Positions 8,191 to 16,139 of a stretch of DNA of 53,464 nucleotides are shown piece after piece; the stretch's first letter is position 1; each line of letters begins with the position of its first letter. The notes below the pieces were generated by a model. It had not been told where the DNA came from and did not search any database. It was given only the letters and a program-made list of their open reading frames with translations. The stretch comes from Sulfurospirillaceae bacterium (lineage in GTDB: Bacteria > Campylobacterota > Campylobacteria > Campylobacterales > Sulfurospirillaceae). Made by a program: the position numbers and the translations under genes. The stretch lies in the NCBI GenBank assembly GCA_028692875.1, contig JAQUWL010000015.1, positions 1-53,464 on the forward strand, given 5' to 3'.

Positions 8191-8777
8191 AGACTTATTG
8201 TGCCCTCGCCACCAAAAAGCATCTCAATAGTGCCATAAGCATTGCCTATTTTGCCAACTTTTAACTTATCACTCACGCCATAAAAGTCCAAGCAAACACC
8301 ACAAGAGTAGATTTCAACGCCTTTTGCCTCAAATACTTTAAGTATCTGCATAACTGGCGAGTCCTCATCAGCCGTGGTAAGATACACAGCGGTATTGACA
8401 CATACGATGCGTTTTGGCAATTTTGGAAGCTCTAAAGTCGATTTTAAAAAACCCACAACGAGCTTAGCACCCAACTCGCCCTCGCCAACTTTATCACTTT
8501 TTAGAAACAGAGTTTTGTCCAAAAATGTGTCTGCTTTAGTATCTGATGCGATGTTACATGTAAAGCCTTTGATGATAGCGATGATAGTTTTTCCGCCTTC
8601 TCGCTCCTCACTTCTAGCTTCATAACCAGCATTTTGAGCCAATCGCAGTACATTTTCTTTTGAGGCGATAGAATCAACCAATACCTCTAAAATAGCATCC
8701 TCCCCCAATGATTCTAGGGCTTTTTTCGTTTGAAGCACTGGCTCAGGACACGCCAAGCCACAACAATCTATCTTCAT
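8187..8777 (-). CDS. yedF: YedF-type selenium metabolism protein (TusA + DsrE domains)
   Basis: 196 residues. The N-terminal TusA-like domain (1-70) has the CCGLACPEPVLQTKKAL signature with the conserved Cys of sulfur-carrier proteins. The C-terminal half (about 95-190) is DsrE-like, with CGVCLDFYGV containing two cysteines. Proteins with this layout go with selD in selenium-using bacteria and may bring selenium or sulfur to SelD; the exact reaction is not established. The start has GGAGAAAAATC before the ATG. Its stop overlaps the selD start, so the two are translationally coupled. Confidence 0.88.
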   Translation of the reverse strand: MKIDCCGLACPEPVLQTKKALESLGEDAILEVLVDSIASKENVLRLAQNAGYEARSEEREGGKTIIAIIKGFTCNIASDTKADTFLDKTLFLKSDKVGEGELGAKLVVGFLKSTLELPKLPKRIVCVNTAVYLTTADEDSPVMQILKVFEAKGVEIYSCGVCLDFYGVSDKLKVGKIGNAYGTIEMLFGGEGTISL

Positions 8778-8845
8778 GATTTTTCTCCGTGAGTATTTTT
8801 GTTTGCCTAAACCTTAGGCCTTAAAAGCGGTATAGGCAAAGCCTA

Positions 8846-9028
8846 TTATTTCATATTTTTCTCTATCCACTCTCTAGCCTTGTCAACAGAAGGAAACTTT
8901 TGACTTTTGGCAACTTGCACTTGTCCTTCGTAAAAACGGATACGGATGCCATCTTGCACCTCATCAATCTTGATGCGCGTAATCTTGTTGCTATTTAAAA
9001 AGACTCTGTCATTAAGTTTTACAAACAT
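8846..9028 (-). CDS. small conserved-looking protein of 60 residues in the selD operon
   Basis: Begins MFVKLNDRVFLNSNKITRIKI and ends with a short amphipathic helix (VDKAREWIEKNMK). The beta-rich first half and helical end suggest a small compact fold, but I do not recognise the family. I chose ATG 9028 and not the longer TTG frame (9043), because the extra bases GCAGGAG are the ribosome binding site. It is the first gene of the operon with yedF and selD (gap 68 bases), so a selenium role is possible but unproven. Confidence 0.65.
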   Translation of the reverse strand: MFVKLNDRVFLNSNKITRIKIDEVQDGIRIRFYEGQVQVAKSQKFPSVDKAREWIEKNMK

Positions 9029-9055
9029 AATTTTCTCCTGCAATTTTGATAATTT

Positions 9056-9064
9056 ATTCTAGCA
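9056..9064 (-). promoter_or_regulatory. promoter of the selD operon (extended -10)
   Basis: TGCTAGAAT on the minus strand, an extended -10 box about 28 bases upstream of the ATG at 9028. Campylobacterota sigma-70 promoters often lack a -35 box. Confidence 0.45.
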
Positions 9065-9165
9065 CGATTTGGGTAAATTTTATCCTAGTGCATACAAAGG
9101 GTTAAGTGCTTTTAAGATTTAAATAAAACCATCATCTTGTCTGCTTATGCCAGAGTATGTGGGTG

Positions 9166-10455
9166 TTAAAAATACCCACCAAAATCACTACGCTTTAGTT
9201 CGTTTATGCTCTTTTTGAGATATTCCATTCTTGCAACTACATTGTTTGTAAAATCTTCAACAAAGGGAATATTAACACCTCTTAAGCTGTAAAGTTTTTT
9301 AGAGTCTATATGCTTGAATATTTTTTTATAAATAGTGTTGAAAACAGAGATTAAAAGATTCTCTTGTATGTTAGTGTTGCTACAATGCAACGCTAAATCA
9401 TATGCTGAAATTTTCATCATTTCAAACTGATCTCCAACTGCCATAGCCAAATCATGATCGTATTCTTCATAGAGTGTGATATTTGCGATATCATAAAATG
9501 GAGCAGTCTGCAAACTACCTGATTTGCTGATAAAAAAAGATATGTTTTTGCCATGTGCATCGCTATTACCAAGACATAGATTGACAAGTTTCCAAGTGAT
9601 TAGAGACTGTATATATAGTGCCGGAATAGCCATGCGGTTTTGTGCACGAAATAGCTTTTGAAAGCTTACCCCTTGCCGGATATCTTGAACATCCCTTCTG
9701 TTGCCAAAATTCCGTTCGTATTTGTAGCTTGGGGGCATAGAAAGAAGCTGACATCCATCAATCAAATGTAGCTTATTTACACGTTTTCCAAATTCTATAA
9801 TTTCTCGGTCAAATCGTTCAATAAAAAGAACAGGCTCATCATCAAAGTAGCGAATTTCTGTCTTGTTGACCGTCAAACCTGCTACTTTGGCAAGCTCTAA
9901 CGATAAAAATTCGTTCCACACCAAATTATCATTGTTTCCAAATTTTAAAATATGCGTTGAAGCTAAATTTCCCTCTCCAAAACCAAATTCGCCATCAATC
10001 ATTGTTATTGGTAGTTTTTCTTGAACTCCAGATAACGATAATCTTACTTTTTTATCCCAAATAACAATGGGTGTGTTTTTTCTATCCAAAATTCTTTCAG
10101 TTAGCTCTTCTTGAGTCACTTTCCGAAAGGTTGTCTCAATAGCATTTTCTGCACCAAAAGAGAGAGCCCCAGATGTTTCTCTCCCGATAGCTCTTAGCAA
10201 TCCAAAATGATTGGACTTGCTGATTTGACATAACTCACTTAGTTTTTCCAACCCTTTGCCTTCTGGTAAAAGATTTACAATAAAATTTTTAACATCCTTT
10301 GCTACAAAATCTCCGGACAAGGGAAGAGCGGGAGATATGGAAAATCCATTTTGTTTCCAATCATTAGAATATGTAAGAGAAAGATCCTCGGCATCATCTA
10401 TTTCTAAACGACCAACTACTTGTTCTCGATAAAAAATATATAAAAAATTGTTCAT
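9166..10455 (-). CDS. hipA: HipA-family serine/threonine kinase toxin
   Basis: 429 residues, usual length. The N-terminal domain (about 1-100) contains ALPLSG and a HipA couple-like stretch. The kinase body has SLSGVQEKLPI (P-loop-like), HILKFG (ATP lysine), ERFDRE, catalytic NSDAHGKNISF and FYDIANI in place of DFG. HipA kinases phosphorylate a translation target (GltX in E. coli) and cause growth arrest; this window also contains a gltX at 50338. It starts 1 base after the hipB stop, so it is expressed with its antitoxin. All catalytic motifs are present, so it is probably active. Confidence 0.93.
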   Translation of the reverse strand: MNNFLYIFYREQVVGRLEIDDAEDLSLTYSNDWKQNGFSISPALPLSGDFVAKDVKNFIVNLLPEGKGLEKLSELCQISKSNHFGLLRAIGRETSGALSFGAENAIETTFRKVTQEELTERILDRKNTPIVIWDKKVRLSLSGVQEKLPITMIDGEFGFGEGNLASTHILKFGNNDNLVWNEFLSLELAKVAGLTVNKTEIRYFDDEPVLFIERFDREIIEFGKRVNKLHLIDGCQLLSMPPSYKYERNFGNRRDVQDIRQGVSFQKLFRAQNRMAIPALYIQSLITWKLVNLCLGNSDAHGKNISFFISKSGSLQTAPFYDIANITLYEEYDHDLAMAVGDQFEMMKISAYDLALHCSNTNIQENLLISVFNTIYKKIFKHIDSKKLYSLRGVNIPFVEDFTNNVVARMEYLKKSINELKRSDFGGYF

Positions 10456-10456
10456 T

Positions 10457-10705
10457 TCACTCCTCGATTGAAAATAGAATTTTAATACCTAGATTTGTTG
10501 CTACTTTCAAAGAGTTATTAAGACCAACAAGCTCGTTGCCTTTTTCAATTTTAGCAAGCGTTTGAGTATTAATGTTGCACAATTGTGCAGTCATTTTTTG
10601 TGTAAGACCAAGGGATGTTCGTCTTGAAATAATAAGCTTTCCAAAATCTTCTGAAGTTTTTAGTATCGTCTCTTTTGGTAGATTTATCCGTTTAACAACT
10701 CTCAT
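10457..10705 (-). CDS. hipB: HipB-type antitoxin, Xre-family helix-turn-helix
   Basis: About 82 residues with a Cro/C1 helix-turn-helix: LIISRRTSLGLTQKMTAQL, then NINTQTLAKIEKG. It should bind HipA and repress the operon. The frame is open to 10753, but I place the start at ATG 10705 because TTGGAGGGGCG precedes it as a strong ribosome binding site. An inverted repeat between the promoter and the start is a likely operator for it. Confidence 0.87.
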   Translation of the reverse strand: MRVVKRINLPKETILKTSEDFGKLIISRRTSLGLTQKMTAQLCNINTQTLAKIEKGNELVGLNNSLKVATNLGIKILFSIEE

Positions 10706-10713
10706 TCGCCCCT

Positions 10714-10743
10714 CCAATAAATACACTTTGGTATGTTTATTGG
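10714..10743. promoter_or_regulatory. inverted repeat, probable HipB operator
   Basis: CCAATAAA (10714-10721) and TTTATTGG (10736-10743) form a perfect 8-bp inverted repeat, between the -10 box and the hipB start. It touches the ribosome binding site. Position and symmetry fit autorepression. Confidence 0.5.
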
Positions 10744-10744
10744 A

Positions 10745-10773
10745 ATTGTACATTAAATGTAGATTAAAAACAA
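10745..10773 (-). promoter_or_regulatory. hipBA promoter
   Basis: On the minus strand TTGTTT (10768-10773) and TACAAT (10745-10750) are 17 bases apart, with the -10 box about 40 bases before the hipB ATG. Confidence 0.5.
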
Positions 10774-10849
10774 TACAATGATGTGTTTATTGATGATTTA
10801 AATAAAAAAATACTTAAAAAACACACGATAGCGTATTAATTTTATTGCT

Positions 10850-11617
10850 CTATCTCAGTCTATTATTTACAAACCTCACACCCAAAAAAATCAAAATCGA
10901 CACAATAATCATAACAGCCGCGACAGGTGCGGAGCTTGAGAGTCCAAAACTTGTAAATCTATCATAAATCAAAACAGGTGCGGTCATAGGATGATAAACC
11001 AAAATGACAACTGCGCCAAACTCCCCCAAACCTCTTCCCCACATCATCAAACAGCCATTAACGATATCTTTTTTGGCATTTGGAACAGAGATGGCAAGAA
11101 AAACTCTCAAAGGACTTGCACCCAAAGTGCGTGCCACTTTTTCAAGCTTTACATCCACCTTTTTAAAACCCTCTTTGGCTCCATTTATAAGAAATGTTGC
11201 GGATAAAAACATCATCGCTATCATAATGCCAGATTCTGTGCCGATAAATTTAATACCAAAAATCTCAAAAAAACTCCCCAGTCCTCCTTGCCCAAAAGCT
11301 ACCAAAAGAGCGATTCCTGCGGCGGTATGAGGTATCATAATGGGGATATCCACAAGAGTTTCCAAAAACGAGCGTCCCCAAAAATCGTACCTTGCGATGA
11401 GATACGCCAAAGGAAGTCCTGTTAAAAGAGCAAAAAGTGTAGCAAAAAGTGAAACTTTCATAGTCAGTATTATCGAAGCACTTACATCTGCCTCGCTCAA
11501 AGTTTGAAGCAAAGTTTTAACATCGTTTCCCACAAGCATCTTAAACAGTGGCACTGTTAAAAAAAGCAAAATAATCGCCCCTAAAAAAATCAATAATGTT
11601 ATAAACCAATATCTCAT
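10850..11617 (-). CDS. wtpB: tungstate/molybdate ABC transporter permease
   Basis: 255 residues with about six membrane segments and the permease EAA-like loop (KVARTLGASPLRVFLAISVP), the contact to the ATPase. It moves oxyanions delivered by the binding protein across the inner membrane. It is last in the wtpA-wtpC-wtpB operon; its ATG overlaps the wtpC stop by 4 bases. Permeases of the Wtp, Tup and Mod types are hard to tell apart; the name follows the WtpA-like binding protein. Confidence 0.85.
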   Translation of the reverse strand: MRYWFITLLIFLGAIILLFLTVPLFKMLVGNDVKTLLQTLSEADVSASIILTMKVSLFATLFALLTGLPLAYLIARYDFWGRSFLETLVDIPIMIPHTAAGIALLVAFGQGGLGSFFEIFGIKFIGTESGIMIAMMFLSATFLINGAKEGFKKVDVKLEKVARTLGASPLRVFLAISVPNAKKDIVNGCLMMWGRGLGEFGAVVILVYHPMTAPVLIYDRFTSFGLSSSAPVAAVMIIVSILIFLGVRFVNNRLR

Positions 11618-12597
11618 AGGTAACTTATATCCTTTTTATTAAATCCTATCATCAGTTTTTCGCCCCTCTCAACAGAACATCCTTCGTGTTCACGCTTAAG
11701 GATTTTTGCAAAAAACTGCTTATCTTCAACAGAAATAAACAACTTGAAGTGGTCAACTATACCCATACACTCGTCAAGCTTGCCCTCAAAAACATAATCA
11801 CACGTCAAATCACGCTCTCTTGAAACCAAAATCTCATTTGGGTCGATAGAAAAAAGACGCTCGCTGGATTCTCCCAGCAAAGAGGTGGAAAATATATTTT
11901 TAAAGCCTAAAAATTTTGCAACATTAAGAGAAGTCGGATGAGAAAGCACCTCGTTTGCACTTCCTACTTGACACACTTTTCCGTCCATCACGATAGCAAT
12001 CCTATCAGCAAGATAAGAGGCTTCTCTAAAGTTGTGCGTTACATGTAGGGTTGTTAAACCATAATGCCTATGGATATCTTTTAAAAACTTCATAATGGCA
12101 TTGCGAAAAGTAGGGTCTATCGCACTTAGTGGCTCATCAAGCAGTAAGATTTTGGGTCGAGCAAAGATGGCACGAGCGATAGCGATACGTTGTTTTTCTC
12201 CGCCAGAAAGGTTCTCAACTCGTCTATCCAAAAGCTTTTCAAGCCCTAAAAATTGCACCAAATCCTCAAATAACGACTCCTCATCTTCGATGGTTTTGTA
12301 GCGACTAGCGAAACGGATATTTTCTCTCACGCTTAGATTTGGAAATAGGGCAAAGTCTTGATAAACAAAACCGACAGAGCGCTCTTCTGGAACTTTATGG
12401 GTAATGTCTTCATTGTTATAAAGCAGTTTTCCACCAACTTTGTGAAGCCCTGCGATAGACTCTAAAATTACCGTTTTTCCAGCCCCACTATGTCCCAAAA
12501 TAACAAAGTATTCGCCTTCTCCTACATCAAAAGTGATATCTTGAAGATGAAAAGCCCCTACCTTACATGTAAGGGCTTGAAGAGAGAGAAAACTCAT
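11614..12597 (-). CDS. wtpC: tungstate/molybdate ABC transporter ATPase
   Basis: 327 residues. Walker A GHSGAGKTVILE (about 33-44), signature LSGGEKQRIAIARA, Walker B ILLLDEPLSAID and switch HVTHNFREA are all present. The C-terminal third is longer than a bare ATPase and resembles the regulatory extension of ModC/WtpC; I see no clear Mop motif. It energises oxyanion import. Overlaps wtpA and wtpB by 4 bases on each side. Confidence 0.88.
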   Translation of the reverse strand: MSFLSLQALTCKVGAFHLQDITFDVGEGEYFVILGHSGAGKTVILESIAGLHKVGGKLLYNNEDITHKVPEERSVGFVYQDFALFPNLSVRENIRFASRYKTIEDEESLFEDLVQFLGLEKLLDRRVENLSGGEKQRIAIARAIFARPKILLLDEPLSAIDPTFRNAIMKFLKDIHRHYGLTTLHVTHNFREASYLADRIAIVMDGKVCQVGSANEVLSHPTSLNVAKFLGFKNIFSTSLLGESSERLFSIDPNEILVSRERDLTCDYVFEGKLDECMGIVDHFKLFISVEDKQFFAKILKREHEGCSVERGEKLMIGFNKKDISYL

Positions 12598-13544
12598 TTT
12601 TTACCTAAAATAGAAGCATCTCCTGTTATAACAGGTGGATTTAGTGCATCTTGTCCATTTTTCTTCATTATCGCTTGACCCTCATCCGAAAGAATAAAGT
12701 TTACAAATTTTACAGCACCATCTTTACTTACAGGGGAGTTTGCATTTTCAAACACACTAAGTCCATAAACCATTGGAGCTCCTAATTGATTGACTACTTC
12801 GCCAGGTTTTTTGCCGTCAATATTAAATGAAACCGTACTGTAAAAACTATCGAACTTTGCACTTTTAAGAGAAACCTCTTCAGGCAATGTGACGTATTTT
12901 AGTTTATGCTGGTCTGCTACAGATTTGTAGATATAAAGATAATCATACTGATTTGCCTCCAAAAGTCCTAACAAATCGGTCTCTTTTGGACGAACGATAA
13001 CTTTTTTTGCATTCTCTTCGCCTATCTCGTAATGATCCCCGTAGCCAAAAATTTTATTATACAAACCCTCTTTTTTATAGTGCTTTTCAGCAAGCATTGT
13101 TACTAGCATCGAGCGATAACCACAAGGGTCTAGGTTAGGATTTGAGTGACCTACGACAACGCCATCTTTTAAGAATATATCTGGCCAATTTTGAGAGTTT
13201 ATCTCTTTGGCAAATTTTGATTTATCTGTATACGCCAAAACCATCTCATTTGTTGCAAATTGGGCGTTAAACTTTGCGTGTTTTGGTATTAACATCGTAT
13301 CTATTACTTTATAATCCGCACTTCCAATAACATCGGCTGGACGATTTAAATCGGTAACTTTTCTTGCTGCTGCTACACTGCCACTTGGCTCACGTTGCAC
13401 ATCAAATTGAGGATATTTTTCCTCAAAAACTTTCTCTATCTCAGCAAATGGCACCGAAAGACTTCCCGCATGAAAGACAGTAACTGGCTCTTTTGCCAAT
13501 AAAACACTGATGGCAATAGCACTAAGTAAAACGATTTTCTTCAT
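12594..13544 (-). CDS. wtpA: tungstate/molybdate-binding protein
   Basis: 316 residues with a signal peptide (MKKIVLLSAIAISVLLA). The mature protein has the WtpA pattern: VFHAGSLSVPF, PSGSVAAARKVTDL, ADVIGSADYKVID, FATNEMVLAYT and NPNLDPCGYRS. WtpA proteins bind tungstate and molybdate very tightly. The likely users are the two formate dehydrogenases upstream, which need a Mo or W bis-MGD cofactor. The ribosome binding site is AAAAGGAG. A palindrome matching the other Mo/W-linked promoters lies 17 bases before the ATG and overlaps the likely -10 box, suggesting repression when metal is sufficient. Confidence 0.92.
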   Translation of the reverse strand: MKKIVLLSAIAISVLLAKEPVTVFHAGSLSVPFAEIEKVFEEKYPQFDVQREPSGSVAAARKVTDLNRPADVIGSADYKVIDTMLIPKHAKFNAQFATNEMVLAYTDKSKFAKEINSQNWPDIFLKDGVVVGHSNPNLDPCGYRSMLVTMLAEKHYKKEGLYNKIFGYGDHYEIGEENAKKVIVRPKETDLLGLLEANQYDYLYIYKSVADQHKLKYVTLPEEVSLKSAKFDSFYSTVSFNIDGKKPGEVVNQLGAPMVYGLSVFENANSPVSKDGAVKFVNFILSDEGQAIMKKNGQDALNPPVITGDASILGKK

Positions 13545-13560
13545 AAAAAGCTCCTTTTAG

Positions 13561-13579
13561 ATATGTAATTTTTGCATAT
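13561..13579. promoter_or_regulatory. ATATGT-N7-GCATAT palindrome: candidate ModE site upstream of wtpA
   Basis: ATATGT (13561-13566), 7 bases, GCATAT (13574-13579); one mismatch from the perfect palindrome. It overlaps a possible wtpA promoter on the minus strand (TTTACA, 17 bases, TACATA). Related sites stand at 15152, 20873, 27474 and 27515. Confidence 0.6.
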
Positions 13580-13617
13580 TTACATGTAAAGGAAAACGAA
13601 TTTTCCCTTACATGTAA
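13580..13617. terminator. long hairpin built from two TTACATGTAA palindromes, end of the modE transcript
   Basis: TTACATGTAAAGGAAAA and TTTTCCCTTACATGTAA pair with a single mismatch around a 4-base loop (CGAA), just after the modE stop. No clear T-run follows on the minus strand, so termination is uncertain. Each arm carries a copy of the TACATGTA palindrome that is common in this window. Confidence 0.4.
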
Positions 13618-13625
13618 ACCAAAAT

Positions 13626-14363
13626 CTACTCTTTAAACTCTTTTTTATTTCGTGGTTTTAGAAACAATTCACGAAAGCGTTCATTGGCATAACTTTCGAT
13701 ATCTGCTTGAAGTTTGCGATAGTTCTCCATAAACTCTTTGGCAACAGGAGTGAGCGTTGTTCCGGCATTTTCCCCGCCACCTTGCTTGGTTTCAACCATC
13801 GTATCGTTGATATTTTTTTGCAAGATTTTGATGTGTGTCCACGCTTTTTTGTAGTTCATCCCTATCTTCTCAGATGCTTTTGAGATAGAGCCTTCTTGTT
13901 CTATAAACTCCAATATCTCGGTTTTTCCCTTTCCAAAAAGAAGCTCACCTTCGGCGTTTTCTATCCATGATTTTGTTTTGATGTAGAGACGAGGTCGCTT
14001 TTTTTCTTTAAAACAGCCCAGCTCACAGTACTTTACGTCAATATTTTTCTCTTTTAAAGTACCTCGTATTTTTTTCAAACCAATGCCACCAGCACAAGAT
14101 CTCGCATCTTTACATGTAACTCGATTTTGCTCATCCAAAAAAGGCTCTATGCGACTTAGTGCCTCTTGGTCAAATACTCCACCTTCAAGTTTACCAAACT
14201 GCCCTAACTCGCAACCATCGATACGAATATCCATCGCTTTGGCACAATCGCCGACTTCCAATGGAGTGCATTTGAGTTTTGTTGCTATTTTAAAAGCATC
14301 AGAACAGTCCAGCTTGCCTTTTTCATTTAGATATTTTTTTATTAAATCTTCCATCTCAGACAT
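13626..14363 (-). CDS. modE: ModE-type transcriptional regulator with a repeated Cys-rich N-terminal domain
   Basis: 245 residues from ATG 14363, chosen for its AAGGAGAATCA ribosome binding site; the longer frame to 14390 has none. The C-terminal half (about 125-235) is the ModE DNA-binding domain: LLFGKGKTEILEFIEQEGSI, SKASEKIGMNYKKAWTHI and GGENAGTTLTPVAKEF. The molybdate-binding TOBE/Mop domains that follow in E. coli ModE are missing. Instead the N-terminal part holds two related repeats (about 10-55 and 65-115), each with several cysteines and ending in CELGQF or CELGCF. The repeats may sense metal or redox state; that is inference. It is the second gene after fdhD, overlapping it by 8 bases, and a ModE-like palindrome precedes fdhD, so autoregulation is likely. 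Confidence 0.85.
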   Translation of the reverse strand: MSEMEDLIKKYLNEKGKLDCSDAFKIATKLKCTPLEVGDCAKAMDIRIDGCELGQFGKLEGGVFDQEALSRIEPFLDEQNRVTCKDARSCAGGIGLKKIRGTLKEKNIDVKYCELGCFKEKKRPRLYIKTKSWIENAEGELLFGKGKTEILEFIEQEGSISKASEKIGMNYKKAWTHIKILQKNINDTMVETKQGGGENAGTTLTPVAKEFMENYRKLQADIESYANERFRELFLKPRNKKEFKE

Positions 14364-15138
14364 TGATTCTCCTTGGATGGCGATATACATTCATCTTGTC
14401 GCCTCGCACAAATCCAACAAGTGTAAGTCCAAATTTTTCAGCTATCATCAAACCTAAACATGTTGAAGCGGTACGTGAAGCCAAAATCGGTATTTGATGC
14501 ATAACTGCCTTTGCCACCATCTCAGAGGAGAGACGACCACTTACCATCAAAAAGGCTCTGCTTACATCAACTCCAGCCATCTGAGCTTTGCCTACAACCT
14601 TGTCGATAGTGTTGTGCTGAGCTATATCTTCGCCGATAAAATAGGTCTTCTCGTCAGTAAAAAGTTTTGCCGTATGAACACATCCTGTCTGCTCATACAG
14701 TGGGCACTCGGTGTAAAATTGCCCCATCTCTTTGCACAAAACCTCTGCACTTAAAGTAAAATCACTTTTGATAACTTTCGCCTCAATCGCCTCTGGGTCG
14801 ATATTTGCCGTTATACTTTTACCGCAACCGCTGATGACAACACCCTCGGCATTGAGTTTTTTGATGTTTGCCTCATTTACTTTGGCTTCTATTTCGATAC
14901 GCATTCCATCGTTTAAAAGCTTCATCTCTCTTATGTCGCCAAAACTCTCTATGATATTTTCGCTCATCAAATAGCCAACGGCTAATGCTTCTTGATCTAC
15001 AGGTGTTGCCATAACTGCACCTACTTTTGAACCATTAACGATAAGCTCTAGCTTGATTTCACGCACCAAAGTATCATCGACTTCATACGCTTCATGTCCC
15101 TTGATTTTTGTAATCTTAGTTTGAAAAATCGGCTCCAT
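14356..15138 (-). CDS. fdhD: formate dehydrogenase accessory sulfurtransferase FdhD
   Basis: 260 residues from ATG 15138 (AAAGGAAAAAA before it); an in-frame upstream start at 15168 has no better signal. FdhD moves sulfur from a cysteine desulfurase to the Mo/W-bis-MGD cofactor, which formate dehydrogenase needs for activity. Visible motifs are PVDQEALAVGYLMSE, SGCGKSI with a single Cys where E. coli has CGVC, EQTGCVHTA, GEDIAQHNTIDKVVGKA, VSGRLSSEMV and AVMHQIPILASRTAST. Between the fdh1 operon and modE it keeps the fdhC-fdhD-modE order that I recall from Campylobacter jejuni. One conserved cysteine of the pair is replaced, which other family members tolerate. Confidence 0.93.
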   Translation of the reverse strand: MEPIFQTKITKIKGHEAYEVDDTLVREIKLELIVNGSKVGAVMATPVDQEALAVGYLMSENIIESFGDIREMKLLNDGMRIEIEAKVNEANIKKLNAEGVVISGCGKSITANIDPEAIEAKVIKSDFTLSAEVLCKEMGQFYTECPLYEQTGCVHTAKLFTDEKTYFIGEDIAQHNTIDKVVGKAQMAGVDVSRAFLMVSGRLSSEMVAKAVMHQIPILASRTASTCLGLMIAEKFGLTLVGFVRGDKMNVYRHPRRINV

Positions 15139-15151
15139 TTTTTTCCTTTTA

Positions 15152-15170
15152 CTATGCCTTTTGAGCATAT
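15152..15170. promoter_or_regulatory. CTATGC-N7-GCATAT palindrome: candidate ModE site upstream of fdhD-modE
   Basis: CTATGC (15152-15157), 7 bases, GCATAT (15165-15170), one mismatch from the perfect palindrome, 14 bases before the fdhD ATG. It would let the ModE-type protein control its own operon. Confidence 0.6.
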
Positions 15171-15186
15171 TTTAGCGTCAATAAAT

Positions 15187-15213
15187 AAGGAAGCCCCTTA
15201 AAAAGGCTTCCTT
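15187..15213 (-). terminator. terminator after fdhC1
   Basis: AAGGAAGCC (15187-15195) and GGCTTCCTT (15205-15213) pair over 9 bp; on the minus strand TTATTTATT follows. It separates the fdh1 operon from fdhD-modE. Confidence 0.55.
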
Positions 15214-16074
15214 ACATGTAAAGATTTACACTTTACCTTGCTCTTTTAGTTTTCTATACCAAGAGCTATGGAGGATTTTAACCTCTTCTTCTTCTTTGTA
15301 GCCTGTTAAAATACTATGAATAGCACCTTTGATGGCAAATATCGACATATAGATATGCACAAAAAAGAGTGCTACAACAGCAAATCCAACTACGTTATGT
15401 AGTATTGCTGAGACTCTAAGAAGGTCTATTTGAGAAAGTCCTGTGATGTTATTTAGCATTTCGATTTTAAAATCAAGGAAATACATCATAGCGCCTGTAA
15501 CAATCATCAATACTCCTCCAAGAGTTGCTAACCAATACCATGTCTTTTGACCAGCATTAAACTTGCCAGCAGGAACAGGGTTTTTCACTTTTGAAAGGTA
15601 TCCACCTACTATCATCAGCCATTTAATATCATCCCAGTGAAGGAACATATCTTTGACCCACATAACAAACATTGGGATAACAACGATAGCAAAAGGGATA
15701 GTAAAGATGCCATGTAGGTTTTTACATAGTCTTACAAATGTTCCGCCACCGAAGAAGTCACCAAAAACAATCACAAAGCCTGTTGGAACTATCACGATAA
15801 AAGAGATGGCTGCTATTTGATGAACAACTCTATTGAACATATCAAATGCATAAACCTTCTTTCCTTCATGAGAAAATACTTTTGGACCAATAACCTTGTA
15901 ATGCACAAAAAACACAAGTGGCACTAAAACAAGAATCGCCAAAAATATCTTTCCAAAATAGTGATTTTGTAACATAGTAAAAAGAGCACCTAATTTTAAA
16001 GACTGCTCTTGTCCATATGACAAAATATTTGGAATCCGCATCTCACCCCAAATCTGGCTATCCGCAGCAAATGC
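15209..16074. repeat. 866-bp direct repeat, copy 1 (fdhC1 body and 3' flank)
   Basis: This stretch matches 20961-21826 at a constant offset of 5752 bases; I found no difference in the parts compared line by line, and the encoded mature proteins are identical. It starts in the 3' flank (TCCTTACATG) and ends where the signal peptides diverge (CAAATGC). Confidence 0.85.
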
Positions 16075-16125
16075 TACGGAAGCCAAACAAGCAGTTGCGA
16101 CGAAGAAATAAAAAAACTTTCTCAT
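15226..16125 (-). CDS. fdhC: formate dehydrogenase cytochrome b subunit (gamma), copy 1
   Basis: About 299 residues. A cleavable signal peptide (to about 21, AFA|ADS) precedes a further N-terminal membrane helix and four helices of the FdnI/FdhC diheme cytochrome b family. Likely heme histidines are in NRVVHQIA, NLHGIF and ILHNVVGF plus FVHIYMS. It takes electrons from FdhB and passes them to quinone in the inner membrane. ATG 16125 follows AAAGGAGCGGTG; the GTG one codon earlier is less likely. From residue 20 on it is identical to copy 2 at 20978, but the signal peptides differ. Confidence 0.93.
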   Translation of the reverse strand: MRKFFYFFVATACLASVAFAADSQIWGEMRIPNILSYGQEQSLKLGALFTMLQNHYFGKIFLAILVLVPLVFFVHYKVIGPKVFSHEGKKVYAFDMFNRVVHQIAAISFIVIVPTGFVIVFGDFFGGGTFVRLCKNLHGIFTIPFAIVVIPMFVMWVKDMFLHWDDIKWLMIVGGYLSKVKNPVPAGKFNAGQKTWYWLATLGGVLMIVTGAMMYFLDFKIEMLNNITGLSQIDLLRVSAILHNVVGFAVVALFFVHIYMSIFAIKGAIHSILTGYKEEEEVKILHSSWYRKLKEQGKV

Positions 16126-16139
16126 CACCGCTCCTTTGT

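Noticed and set aside
9159-9179. GTGGGT/ACCCAC repeat at the hipA end as terminator
   Set aside because: Short 6-bp stem that includes the stop codon region and lacks a T-run; too weak to call.
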